64,000 bases of DNA from Streptomyces sp. I6 (GTDB lineage: Bacteria > Actinomycetota > Actinomycetes > Streptomycetales > Streptomycetaceae), in NCBI GenBank assembly GCA_003725745.1, contig RHDP01000001.1, positions 4,720,501 to 4,784,500 on the forward strand, written 5' to 3'. The notes beneath the pieces were generated by a model that had not been told where the DNA came from, did no database searches, and saw only the letters and a list, made by a program, of their open reading frames with translations. The translations under genes and the position numbers were made by a program. Below, one piece after another: positions 36,906 through 45,180 of this stretch (its first letter is position 1; the number at the start of each line of letters is the position of its first letter).

Positions 36906-38842
36906 AGAGAGTTTGACGAGTGATGCAGCGGCGCGTGCGGGGTCATCTCGTGTTCCAGCTCAAGCGGACATAAATGTAGCGCCAGCCTTCGACGCCAAAG
37001 CTGCTTCCGCTGAACTACTTGAACTTGCTGCGGTCGAGCGCGTCATCTGCGTCGACGATTGGTATGCCGAAAAGGAGGATGATGGAGAAAACGTCCTCGC
37101 GGCCCTAGCCGAAGGCGCATTGCTGCCCTCGGATTGGGAGCAAATCGCCAAGGTTATCCCTGGAGTCGCCCTCTTAAGGGATCCGTCAGCCCCTCTGGAA
37201 CTACTTCAAGATGAGGTGAGAGACAGGTGGGTATCTCTGGACGAAGGCGGGCGTGAGGCGATACGCCAAATTGTGGACGACCGTCTGGGGCCGGAGGGGT
37301 TGGGCTTCCCGGGGAAGAGGACGAACCGGCCGCTGCCTGCCTACGTGATCTCCTCGCTGGCTCCAGGGAGTTTCTGACCCGCTCGCTCTCTGACTGGCGC
37401 AGGCAACGAGCCATATTGCTTGCGGATGGTAAGAGTACTCTGATCCTCTTCGATCGAGATTTCAGCAGAGAGGGTGCATCGCAGAATGCCGGGGAGGAGG
37501 AAATCTCCGGGTTGCTTCGCGACGCTCCCGAGAATTGGCGCATTGGCCTTCTGACCCATACGGTGTCTCCAGATGACGCGGAGGTCGAAGCGTGGAAGAC
37601 GCTTTCGCAGCAGTTTGAGGCCGATTCCTCTAGATTCCTCGTTATTGCCAAGGGGCGCCTTTCGGTGAGTGCGGATGGTTTTCCGCGCATGCTTAAACTC
37701 ACCCTGCTGGCGCCAGCGCTTGAGCGCTTGCAAGGCGGCCTTGCCGAGGCTGTGAATGGAACCTGGGCAGAGGCCATCGATAAGGTTGGGCGGATTGACC
37801 CCTACACGCTGGAAGCCGCGCTTAACGGCGACCGGCTCACCGATGGCACTTGGGGTCCCGAGACACTGTTGCGTATCGCTACGGCATTCACACAGGACTT
37901 TGTACGAGCCAAGCTTCGCGCTGATCGAACGGTCCACGTGTCGAGCGAGTTGGTAACCAGCCTAAGTAGAGTAAAGATGCCGAGCGCATCAAACTCTGAC
38001 CGCGTTCGTCAGGAGCTAGCGGAGATTGAACGGCTTGAGTACTTTGAGTCGGCTGATCACCTGACAGAGCTTCACTTCCCGCTCGAAGTTGGGGATGTGT
38101 TCGCGTTCCAGAAGTTCGCAGACAAGCCTCACAAGTTCGAACAGCAGCGGAACGGTGATCCTGCCGTTTCCGAGAGCGGTAGTCTCAGCCTTCGGCGCTC
38201 AGGCGAAGAGCACTACCTGATCCTTCTGGCCCAACCCTGCGATCTGGCTGTTCGTGCAGATGGTAAACGAGGAAATGATCTAGAGTTCGTCAGGCTGGCG
38301 CCTTTGAAGAGTCCAGCCAAAGGGAGAATAATCACGCATCCAGGAGGAGGCGTGGCGACCTCGTTTGATCTCCCGTTCTTTTTCGAGGAATCGGGGGCAG
38401 GGTTGAGGTCAAGCTAAGTCAGCAACATTACATTCCACTGACAGCTCTAGATATGTGTGTCCTCAGTGCTACGGGCGAGGGCTTCATGTTTGCTGAGCAG
38501 GAGATGCCTAACCATCTCTTGCCGAACTGGCAAGAGCGCTTCAAGCACCTCCGTGCGTGGGTTGCTAAGCAGGTGACTGCTTACAGAGCTATGGAACCGC
38601 GTGAGATGTCGGGCAAGGCGGCCGATCAAATCACAGCAGCGATGACTGGGACTGTGGCATCTAACAGGCTGGAAGCGCTTATTTCATTGTCGCATTCAGC
38701 GATCAGCTATGGTGTTAGAAGAGTTGGGCGTCTCCGGGAACCATACCGATCAGCGCTTCTCTCTAGAATGGCGCAGCGCGATTCACGGGATGCCTTCGAT
38801 CCAAGCCTGATTGAGCCTCTTTCATCCTGCGCTGACGGGTGA
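36898..38842 (+). CDS. Atypical receiver-domain protein, partner of the dual ATPase (two apparent frameshifts; 3' end altered by an IS)
   Basis: Reading through two missing G bases (runs at 37311-37314 and 38400-38402) gives one protein of about 648 residues. Its first part has all five landmarks of a CheY receiver in order: the acid pair in VERVICVDDWY near residue 50, the phospho-acceptor aspartate in STLILFDRDFS near 184, the Thr/Ser in IGLLTHTVSP near 218 and the lysine in FLVIAKGRL near 250. An insert of about 130 residues separates the first two strands. The second half (LILLAQPCDLAVRADGK) is unknown. ATG 36898 overlaps the ATPase stop. An IS5-family element has replaced the last codons; the original stop was TAA at 39728-39730. 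Confidence 0.75.
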
Positions 38843-39709
38843 AATGGGCTGGTCAGCGGGCGTGGTAACGAGGCAGGGCCCCTCGTCGTTGGCGTGGTGA
38901 TTCCACTCAACACGCTGGCGACCGAAGGGGCCCTGTTGGTTCCGTATCCTGCCATGCTCGACGTCCCGCACGAGCTCGTCGAGCATGTTTCCTGGCTGCT
39001 GTACGAGCACCGCCGGGCCCGCAACACCCGCTGGCGCAAGCTCGGCTGCTTCAAGCAGGCACTGCTCACTCTCGTCCATCTACGCAAGAACGAGACGTTC
39101 TCGCAGCTCGGAGCCAGTTTCGGGATATCGCAGGCCACTGCCTGGCGATACGTGGACGAGGCCCTGGACGTTCTGGCTTCCTGGGCGCCCGGCCTCCATG
39201 AAGCTCTCACCGGCCTCGGTGAGGGCGACCACGTCATCGTTGACGGCACCCTGATCCCCATCGACCGGATCCGCGCGGACGAGCCGTACTACTCGATGAA
39301 GCACCGCAAACACGGTATGAACGTGCAGGTCATCGCCCGCCCCGACGGCACACCGCTCTGGTTCTCCCGCGCGACACCCGGCCGCACCCACGACCTGACC
39401 GCTGCCCGCGCCCACGGCATCGTCCAGGCCTGCCTCACCAGACAGATCCTCGTCCTCGCCGACCGCGCCTACCAGGGCGCCGGCGCCACCTTCCGCACCC
39501 CGTACTACCACCACCGCGAACAACCCGAGCACTACCAGAAGTTCAACCGCGACCACGCCAGGCTGAGAGCCCCGGGAGAACGCGCCTTCGCGCAGCTCAA
39601 GTCCTGGCGACTGCTTCGGCGAGCCAGATGCTCCACCCGCCGCATCGGCACCATCGTCCAGGCCGTCCACACACTCCTGACCTGCGACTATTCAGGATGA
39701 AAGAGGTTC
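38813..39709 (+). mobile_element. IS5-family insertion sequence, 897 bp, with ATT target duplication
   Basis: Terminal inverted repeats of 17 bp (GAGCCTCTTTCATCCTG on the left, the complement of GAACCTCTTTCATCCTG on the right) have one mismatch. The 3-bp direct repeat ATT at 38810-38812 and 39710-39712 flanks it, the ANT type known for the ISL2 group. Removing the element and one ATT joins the receiver gene to GAC AAG ACC AAA GCT TAA, its likely original end. Confidence 0.88.
38894..39700 (+). CDS. IS5-family DDE transposase
   Basis: An N-terminal helix-turn-helix (FSQLGASFGISQATAWRYVD) is followed by a DDE domain with HVIVDGTLIPIDRI, LVLADRAYQGAG and FAQLKSWRLL. The 268-residue product appears complete and the element is probably active or recently so. 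GTG 38894 is used; ATG 38954 is a shorter alternative that keeps the whole HTH. Confidence 0.85.
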   Translation: MVIPLNTLATEGALLVPYPAMLDVPHELVEHVSWLLYEHRRARNTRWRKLGCFKQALLTLVHLRKNETFSQLGASFGISQATAWRYVDEALDVLASWAPGLHEALTGLGEGDHVIVDGTLIPIDRIRADEPYYSMKHRKHGMNVQVIARPDGTPLWFSRATPGRTHDLTAARAHGIVQACLTRQILVLADRAYQGAGATFRTPYYHHREQPEHYQKFNRDHARLRAPGERAFAQLKSWRLLRRARCSTRRIGTIVQAVHTLLTCDYSG

Positions 39710-39730
39710 ATTGACAAGACCAAAGCTTAA

Positions 39731-40817
39731 CTAGTGTCCTGAGTCGGTAGTTCGTGTGCAGTATGCGGCGAGGGTTTCGAGGATCTCGTCTGAGGTCTTG
39801 GTCCACACGAACGGCTTGGGGTTCTTGTTCCACTCGTTGATCCAGCCGCGGATGTCGCGTTCCAGCTCGACGACGCTGCGGTGGGCCGAGCGGCGGAGTT
39901 TGCGGCAGGTCAGCTCGGCGAACCAGCGCTCGACGAGGTTGAGCCAGGAGGCGGAGGTGGGGTGAAGTGCAGGTGGAAGCGAGGGTGTCGCAGCAGCCAC
40001 TTCTTGACCGCTTCGGTCTTGTGGGTGGCGTAGTTGTCCAGGACCAAGTGCAGGTCCAGGTCCTTGGGGACGGCGGTGTCGATGGTCTTCAGGAAGCGGA
40101 GGAACTCCTGGTGGCGGTGGCGTCGGTAGTGCTGGGCTATGACCGAGCCGGAGGCGATGTCCAGGGCGGCGAACAGGCTTGTGGTGCCGTGCCGGACGTA
40201 GTCGTGCGTCATCCGCGCCGGCGTCGTCGGTGCCAGCGGCAGCACCGGCTGGGTGCGGTCCAGGGCCTGGATCTGCGACTTCTCGTCCACCGCCAGGACC
40301 AGGGCGTTCTCCGGCGGGGACAGGTAGACGCCGACCACGTCACGGACCTTGGTCACGAACTGCGGGTCGGTGGACAGCTTCCATGTCTGCACGATGTGCG
40401 GCTTGAGGCCGAACGCCCGCCAGATCCGGGAGACCGCCGACTGCGACATGCCCGCAGCCTGGGCCATCGACCGCGTCGACCAGTGCGAATCCCCGAAGGA
40501 GGCGCCTGGTCGAGGGTCCGGGCGACCAGGGACTCGACCTGCTCGTCGGTGATCCTGCGCGGGGCACCGGACCGCGGAGCGTCGACCAGCCCCTCAAGAC
40601 GGTCGGTCACGAACCTAGACCGCCACTTGCGCACCGTCTCCCGCGAGATGCCGAGCTCCTGCGCGACCTGCGCGTTCGGGCGCCCCTCGGCGCAGGCCAG
40701 CACGATCCTCGCCCGCAGCACCAAGGCCTGCCCCGCGGTCCGCTTACGCAACCAGCCTCGCAGTACACGGCGTTCACGCTCGGACAACTCCAATGACAAC
40801 GGCTTCGGGCCCGGCAT
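39731..40817 (-). pseudogene. IS630-family transposase split into three frames
   Basis: The pieces, in order, carry an N-terminal HTH (NAQVAQELGISRETVRKWRS), a DDE core with VLAVDEKSQIQALDRTQP and LHLVLDNYATHKTEAVKKWL, and the C-terminal catalytic end SASWLNLVERWFAELTCRKL. Frame changes lie near 40490 and 39985, both in G/C-rich runs. One or two missing bases would repair it, so it may be intact in the real genome. The final stop overlaps the TA beside the element end. Confidence 0.8.
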
Positions 40818-40860
40818 CCCCTAACCCTACAACCGCCAATGAACTACCGACTCAGGACAC
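39734..40860 (-). mobile_element. IS630-family insertion sequence with TA target duplication
   Basis: Perfect 20-bp inverted ends (GTGTCCTGAGTCGGTAGTTC) lie at 39734-39753 and 40841-40860, each next to TA (39732-39733, 40861-40862), the target expected for IS630/Tc1 elements. It entered only a few bases beyond the end of the receiver gene and the IS5-type element. Confidence 0.92.
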
Positions 40861-40862
40861 TA

Positions 40863-41249
40863 GGGCGGCGACGAACACGTGGTGGGTGCCCGAGCAGGGC
40901 GGTGGAGCGGGTTTGGCCGGTGGCCTGCCCGGTCTGGGGTCGAGCATGATCAGGGGGCCGTACGCTGGTTGGCAACTCGGGCAGGCTTTGGACCTGCCCG
41001 CAATGTGCTCGAGTGGCCCCTGGTCTTGCTCGACGCGGGACCCTGACCGGGGAGGTGGCTAAAGCCGCTGAGCCGACCGCCCCGGCCACGACGTACCCCT
41101 TCTCTGACGTCAGGCGGCTGATTGCTGTGCGCGCGGCACGGGCGCCGGCCGGGCTGGAGCGGGGCGGAGACTGGAGCGCAGGCCCGGCCGGGGGGCCGGG
41201 CCGCGCGCGGTGAGCGGAGCGAGCCGCCTTGAACCCGTGAAGAAGGTTG
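40863..41249. other. Intergenic stretch without a supported gene
   Basis: These 387 bases lie between the IS630 element and the DUF1152 gene. I see no frame with protein character and no ribosome binding site. The part at 41140-41215 is extremely GC-rich with CCGGCCGGG blocks and could form structures; the rest is ordinary. It may hold remnants of sequence displaced by the insertion elements. Confidence 0.5.
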
Positions 41250-42346
41250 TTACTCAGCGGCAATTGGGATGCGCCACAGTGGCGCGTCGTACTGCTCCGG
41301 CCGGTTGCTGATGAGGAGCCGTCGCAGATCATCGCGCTGCGCTCCGCTGAGGTTCAGGGCCTCGGTGATGCGGCGGAATGTCGTGTGGGTGATGCCGCGG
41401 GCGCGTGCTTCGGCCTCGAACTGGTCGAGCTGGGGCCAGATGGCGGACGGGTCCAGAGTCGCGGGCTGCTGATCCTTGAGCCACAGGGCCTTGTTGCGCT
41501 CGTAGTCGATTTCCGAGTAGCCGCAGATCTCGCGGCTGTAGGCCTCGGCCTCGTCCAGGTGCTCTGTCGCCATGATGGCTCGGGCCAACTGGTTGCGGCT
41601 GACGGCGTCGTCCAGGTCGACCTCGTGCACTGTGGGGCTGTCGTCCGTGAGCGGTACGGGGAGCCCCGCATCCCGGATCTCGCAGGTGCCTCGCGCACCC
41701 CTGGCCGTCGCCGCGAGGACCCCGGTCGCTTCGGACGGGTGCCACTCCAGAACCGGGCTGATCGTCTCCGCGTCGCTGGCGGTAAAGGTGTGGACGACGG
41801 AGCCCAGCATGTCGCTCAGGTCGGCCGGCAGAAGTTCGCCGTCCAAGCTTGGCCCTGCGACCAGCAGCCGCACAGGCGCGTTCACCTGGCAGCATGCTGC
41901 CAGGGCGAGGGCGTCGGCGAGTGGGCTCCTCAGCGTCGGCTCGTCGCCGCGAGCGAGGATGTCGCCGCCCACGTCCAGGAGATCGATCGACTCGGGCTCC
42001 AAGTGACTCACCAGATCGTCGAGTTGGTGAGTGAGTCCTTCGGCTCCCTGGTAGGGGTCGAGCAGCGCGAAGGTGTGCGGGAGCTCCGCCGCTAGTCGGG
42101 GAGTGTGGAACCTGCGGGTGGGATCGGCCGGGCCTGCGCCGGCACCGCCCAGACGGCCGAGGTGAGGCGCTCCAGGCCGGTGAAGTCGGCTGGTCGCCGC
42201 GGACCTGGTAGCGGGTCGATCAGGAGGCGGTCCCATGCGTACGTGAGGATCACCGCTTGGTCCTGGCCGCCGTAGAGGGCGGCGTGGAGCATGGCGGCGG
42301 CGACTGCGTCGCCCCCTCCTCCTGCTGCGACGATCAACCGCGTCAT
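41250..42346 (-). CDS. DUF1152 family protein (one apparent frameshift)
   Basis: The protein begins MTRLIVAAGGGGDAVAAAML, the glycine-rich start typical of DUF1152, and continues after a frame break at the G4 run 42098-42101 with LAAELPHTFALLDPYQGAEG and IDLLDVGGDILARGDE. One missing base restores about 364 residues. The GGGGDAV loop and the DVGGDIL acid motif suggest a nucleotide or metal-binding enzyme, but the family has no proven function that I know. It diverges from the GntR gene at 42427 and shares its operator region. Confidence 0.75.
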
Positions 42347-42373
42347 GCGATCAGACTACGGGTTCGCGGGTTG

Positions 42374-42410
42374 GCCACTCACCCTATAGTGGCCAAAGGC
42401 CATAGCCACT
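42374..42410. promoter_or_regulatory. Operator region for the GntR regulator (AGTGGC/GCCACT half-sites)
   Basis: Half-sites GCCACT (42374-42379), AGTGGC (42388-42393) and GCCACT (42405-42410) lie between the divergent DUF1152 and GntR genes. The same half-sites form two perfect palindromes at 43203-43243. Autoregulation of the GntR gene is the simplest reading. Confidence 0.7.
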
Positions 42411-42426
42411 TGGACAAGGAGGGGAG

Positions 42427-43165
42427 ATGCCTCAGATCGAAGAGGCTCAACCGAAGTATCTCCAGATCGCTCACCACATCCGTGATCAGATCCTTCGGGC
42501 GACCTGCGGCCGGGTGACGAGGTCCCTTCGGAACGGCAGCTCGCTGCGGACTGGAAGGTGTCCCGGCCCACGGCCGCGCGGTCCCTGGAGGCGCTGAGTC
42601 ATCAGGGCCTGGTCGAGAAGCGTCAGGGCTCGGGACGTACGTGCGCAGTCTCGAAGTGAATCGGCGGGCGCGGGAGTTGTACGGGCGTGCCCGGCAGACC
42701 GGGAAGATCTACACGCCCGGCGAGTACGCGGTGATCACTTCCGCCGGCTGGCTGGAGGCTCCGGACCACGTCGCCGAGGCGCTGGGCCTGGTGAAGGATC
42801 GTCGAGCCGTGCACCGCCGGCGCGTGACGAACAACCAGGACGGCCCGATCACGTTGTCCACCTCGTGGTTCGCGCCGGACATCGGCCGGCGGGCGCCTAG
42901 GCTCACGGATCCCGAGCGGATCCAGGAAGGGACGCTGATGTACGTGGAGCGGATGACGGGGCGTCAAGGCAGCTATGCGGAGGATCGCATGTGCGCTCGG
43001 GGCGCCACCGACGAGGAGGCGGCCGACCTGCGGCTGGAGCCGGGATCCGCGGTCCTCATCGTCCATCACGTCGTCTTCGACCTCCAGGACCGCCCCCTGG
43101 AGTTCGCCGAAGCCACCTACCCGCCGCACCGCTGGGCCTTCGAGCAGGGCTACCCGCTGACCTGA
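42427..43165 (+). CDS. GntR/HutC-type regulator with UTRA domain (two apparent frameshifts)
   Basis: ATG 42427 follows AAGGAGGGG. The N-terminal winged HTH reads EEAQPKYLQIAHHIRDQILR, then after a missing G at 42497-42499 PGDEVPSERQLAADWKVSRP and SHQGLVEKRQGSG. After a second missing base at 42632-42634 comes the UTRA ligand domain (RLTDPERIQEGTLMYVERMT, FDLQDRPLEFAEATYP). The repaired product is about 246 residues. Such KorSA-like repressors silence transfer genes in AICEs. The palindromic operators on both sides carry AGTGGC half-sites, so it probably controls itself, the DUF1152 gene and the small zinc-finger gene downstream. Confidence 0.8.
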
Positions 43166-43202
43166 CCCCTCGCCAATTGCGCCGAACCGCTTGCGTCTTC
43201 GA

Positions 43203-43243
43203 AGTGGCTAATGCCACTATCCAGAAAGTGGCTAAGGCCACTT
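43203..43243 (+). promoter_or_regulatory. Two palindromic GntR operators
   Basis: AGTGGC-TAAT-GCCACT (43203-43218) and AAGTGGC-TAAG-GCCACTT (43226-43243) are perfect palindromes with centres 24 bp apart, just upstream of the small gene at 43264. Confidence 0.8.
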
Positions 43244-43263
43244 GGAGGAGAAGGAGGCACGAC

Positions 43264-43437
43264 GTGGTGAGTCGGCGGCCGGAGCCGGATGCGCGGTTAG
43301 CTTGCCGGGGGTGTCGGGGGCGTGGCTGGAAGCGCGTTGGCTCCCGGACGGTGCTGGCGCTCTCCACGGCCAATGACCGCGACCGTGCCATGTCGAAGCG
43401 GCGCTGCCTCGACTGCGACGGCAGCGGCAAGGAGTGA
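43264..43437 (+). CDS. Small DnaJ-type zinc-finger protein
   Basis: The 57-residue product has two CxxCxGxG repeats, ACRGCRGRGWKR and CLDCDGSGK, expected to bind one zinc as in the DnaJ central domain. GTG 43264 is preceded by GGAGAAGGAGG. Codon 12 is a TTA leucine, rare in Streptomyces and dependent on bldA tRNA. Two GntR operators lie directly upstream. Similar small proteins occur in AICEs but their role is unknown. Confidence 0.75.
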   Translation: MVSRRPEPDARLACRGCRGRGWKRVGSRTVLALSTANDRDRAMSKRRCLDCDGSGKE

Positions 43438-43443
43438 GCACAC

Positions 43444-43880
43444 ATGGCCTACACGATCGACCGCTACCCCTGCCAGGACTCGCCGCGGCTCGGCGCGATG
43501 ACCCTGCATCCGGAACCCCAGTCGGTGCCCCGCGCCCGGCGCTGGTTCCGGAAGTTCATCGCTCCGTACAACCCGGCCTGCTCCGTCGACGACTGCACTC
43601 TGATGATCTCGGAGCTGGTGACCAACGCCATCCTGTACGGGCAGGCGGACGACCCTTGGCTGGTGCGGGTCGAGTGGTACCGCGAGGGAACCGCGCTCCG
43701 CGTCGACGTGCACAACCCGGGCTTCCCGTGAACGTGCGGGTGCGGCACCCCGAAGCGAACGACGCTCACGGACGGGGGCTGCTGCTGGTCGACTCCATCG
43801 CCGACTCCTGGCGCTCCGGCCCCAGCCGGCACGGCGGCACGGTCGTCTCCTTCGTGGTCGCCGATGCCTGGCCGGCGTAA
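43444..43880 (+). CDS. RsbW-like GHKL ATPase (one apparent frameshift)
   Basis: The first frame gives an N box LMISELVTNAILYGQADD and a G1-like VDVHNPGF, and stops at 43731; the second frame continues as VRHPEANDAHGRGLLLVDSI to 43880. One missing base near 43726-43729 restores a single ATPase domain of about 145 residues. It starts 6 bases after the zinc-finger gene, so both are in the same transcript under the GntR operators. It is of the anti-sigma kinase type common in Streptomyces chromosomes and AICEs. Confidence 0.78.
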
Positions 43881-43969
43881 CGGGACGGTCCACCCCTTCT
43901 ACTGCCGGTGTGAAAGTGTCGCTAGGCTGGTTGACCAGTTGACTTGGCCAATCTCGACAGGCGGCGCTC

Positions 43970-44698
43970 GTGACCTATGAAGTGGAGCCACCGAAGTACG
44001 TGCGCCTCGCGCAGACGCTTCAGCGTCGCATCGAAGACGGCACGTACGCGCCCGGCACCCGAGTGCCCAGCGAGAACCAGCTGGTGCAGACGTTCGGGAT
44101 GTCCCGTCCGACCGTCGTCCGGGCCCTGGAGCTCCTGAAGCGGGACGGCTGGCTGGAGTCCCGGCAGGGATACGGGACGACCGTCCGGGGCCGCCCGGAA
44201 GTCGTCGAGCAGAAGGACCGGCGGGGGCGTGGGGCGCTTGAGCGCGACGAGTCGCACGCCGAAGGACGCCTGATCGAAGTCGGGCGTGTGCCTGTTCCGT
44301 CGCGAGTCGCCTCGGCGCTCGGCCTGCCGAAGAGGACCGAAGTCCTCCTGCGCCGCTTCCTGGTGGAAGAGGACGGCGAGGCGGTGGAGCTGGTCTCGTC
44401 GTACTTCCCCGCCGACCTGGCGGAAGGCACTGAGCTGGGGTCCGGCGAACCCCTGGGCGAGAGTGCGCGCGAACACCTCGAAGCCCGGAAGAAGATCCGC
44501 TTCGACCATGTCGTCGAGCGTGTGTCCGCTCGGCTGCCCGACGCGGGTGAGGCCGCCGTACTGGATCTGCCGGACGGTGCTCCCGTGCTGAGCGTGCTGG
44601 TCGTGGCGTGCGACGCGTCGGGCCGGTCGTTGCAGGTCTCCGAGCTTCTGCTGCCGGCTGACCGGCAGGAACTCGAAGACACGTACCGCCTGAACTGA
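43970..44698 (+). CDS. GntR/HutC-type regulator of transfer genes (KorSA-like)
   Basis: The intact 242-residue protein has an N-terminal winged HTH (VPSENQLVQTFGMSRPTVVR near residue 40) and a UTRA domain (SALGLPKRTEVLLRRFLVEE, FDHVVERVSARLPDAGEAAV). A TTGACC/TTGACTTGG element lies just upstream at 43931-43946 and two strong operators lie downstream before the transfer operon, so it is the likely repressor of transfer and of itself. Confidence 0.88.
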   Translation: MTYEVEPPKYVRLAQTLQRRIEDGTYAPGTRVPSENQLVQTFGMSRPTVVRALELLKRDGWLESRQGYGTTVRGRPEVVEQKDRRGRGALERDESHAEGRLIEVGRVPVPSRVASALGLPKRTEVLLRRFLVEEDGEAVELVSSYFPADLAEGTELGSGEPLGESAREHLEARKKIRFDHVVERVSARLPDAGEAAVLDLPDGAPVLSVLVVACDASGRSLQVSELLLPADRQELEDTYRLN

Positions 44699-44730
44699 CC
44701 CCGGTCGAGAGCGAGTTGCCGGCGATTACG

Positions 44731-44785
44731 ACTTGACAAGTCAACCTGTCATCCCTAGCTTCGAACTTGCTAAGTCAACCTGTCA
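44731..44785 (+). promoter_or_regulatory. Paired operators before the transfer operon
   Basis: ACTTGACAAGTCAACCTGTC (44731-44750) and ACTTGCTAAGTCAACCTGTC (44765-44784) are near-identical direct repeats 34 bp apart; the core ACTTGACAAGT is a perfect palindrome. They fit binding by the GntR regulator encoded upstream. Confidence 0.78.
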
Positions 44786-44824
44786 GGTAGATGGGTTGAT
44801 CGACTCTCAGAAGGAGCAATCCCT

Positions 44825-45175
44825 GTGCGTGTGATCCGTGTTGATGCCTCGGCCGCCACCATCCTGCTCACCGAAGCTCCGGCGCCGAAGGTGCGCGACC
44901 GGCAGACCGGTGAGATCGCCAAGGACGCGGTGTCCGGCGAGGTGCTGATGACCGTCGGCGTCGTCTACATCGACGAGGGCGAGTCGTCGCTGATCCAGGT
45001 AGCGGTCCCGGAGAGCGGCGTAACCGAGGGCCTGACCGTCGGCGCCCCGGTGTCCCTTCCGGGCCTGGTGGCTCGGCCCTGGCAGAGCGTGTTCAACGGC
45101 CAGGAGCGCCACGGCATCGCCTACCGGGCGACTGCCGTCGCCCCGGGCGCCTTCCCCATGGCCGAAGCGGGCTGA
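44825..45175 (+). CDS. Conserved small AICE protein of unknown function
   Basis: The 116-residue acidic product (VRDRQTGEIAKDAVSGEVLM, VGVVYIDEGESSLIQVAVPE) looks like a compact beta-barrel and ends near the start of the translocase gene, 5 bases away. Similar small genes stand before the TraB-like gene in many Streptomyces elements. GTG 44825 has AGAAGGAG about 9 bases upstream. I cannot assign a reaction. Confidence 0.75.
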   Translation: MRVIRVDASAATILLTEAPAPKVRDRQTGEIAKDAVSGEVLMTVGVVYIDEGESSLIQVAVPESGVTEGLTVGAPVSLPGLVARPWQSVFNGQERHGIAYRATAVAPGAFPMAEAG

Positions 45176-45180
45176 TCGCC

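Noticed and set aside
40863..41249. Origin of transfer or replication in the gap next to IS630
   Set aside because: I see GC-rich blocks but no iterons or recognisable clt/ori motifs, and the rep gene is 7 kb away.
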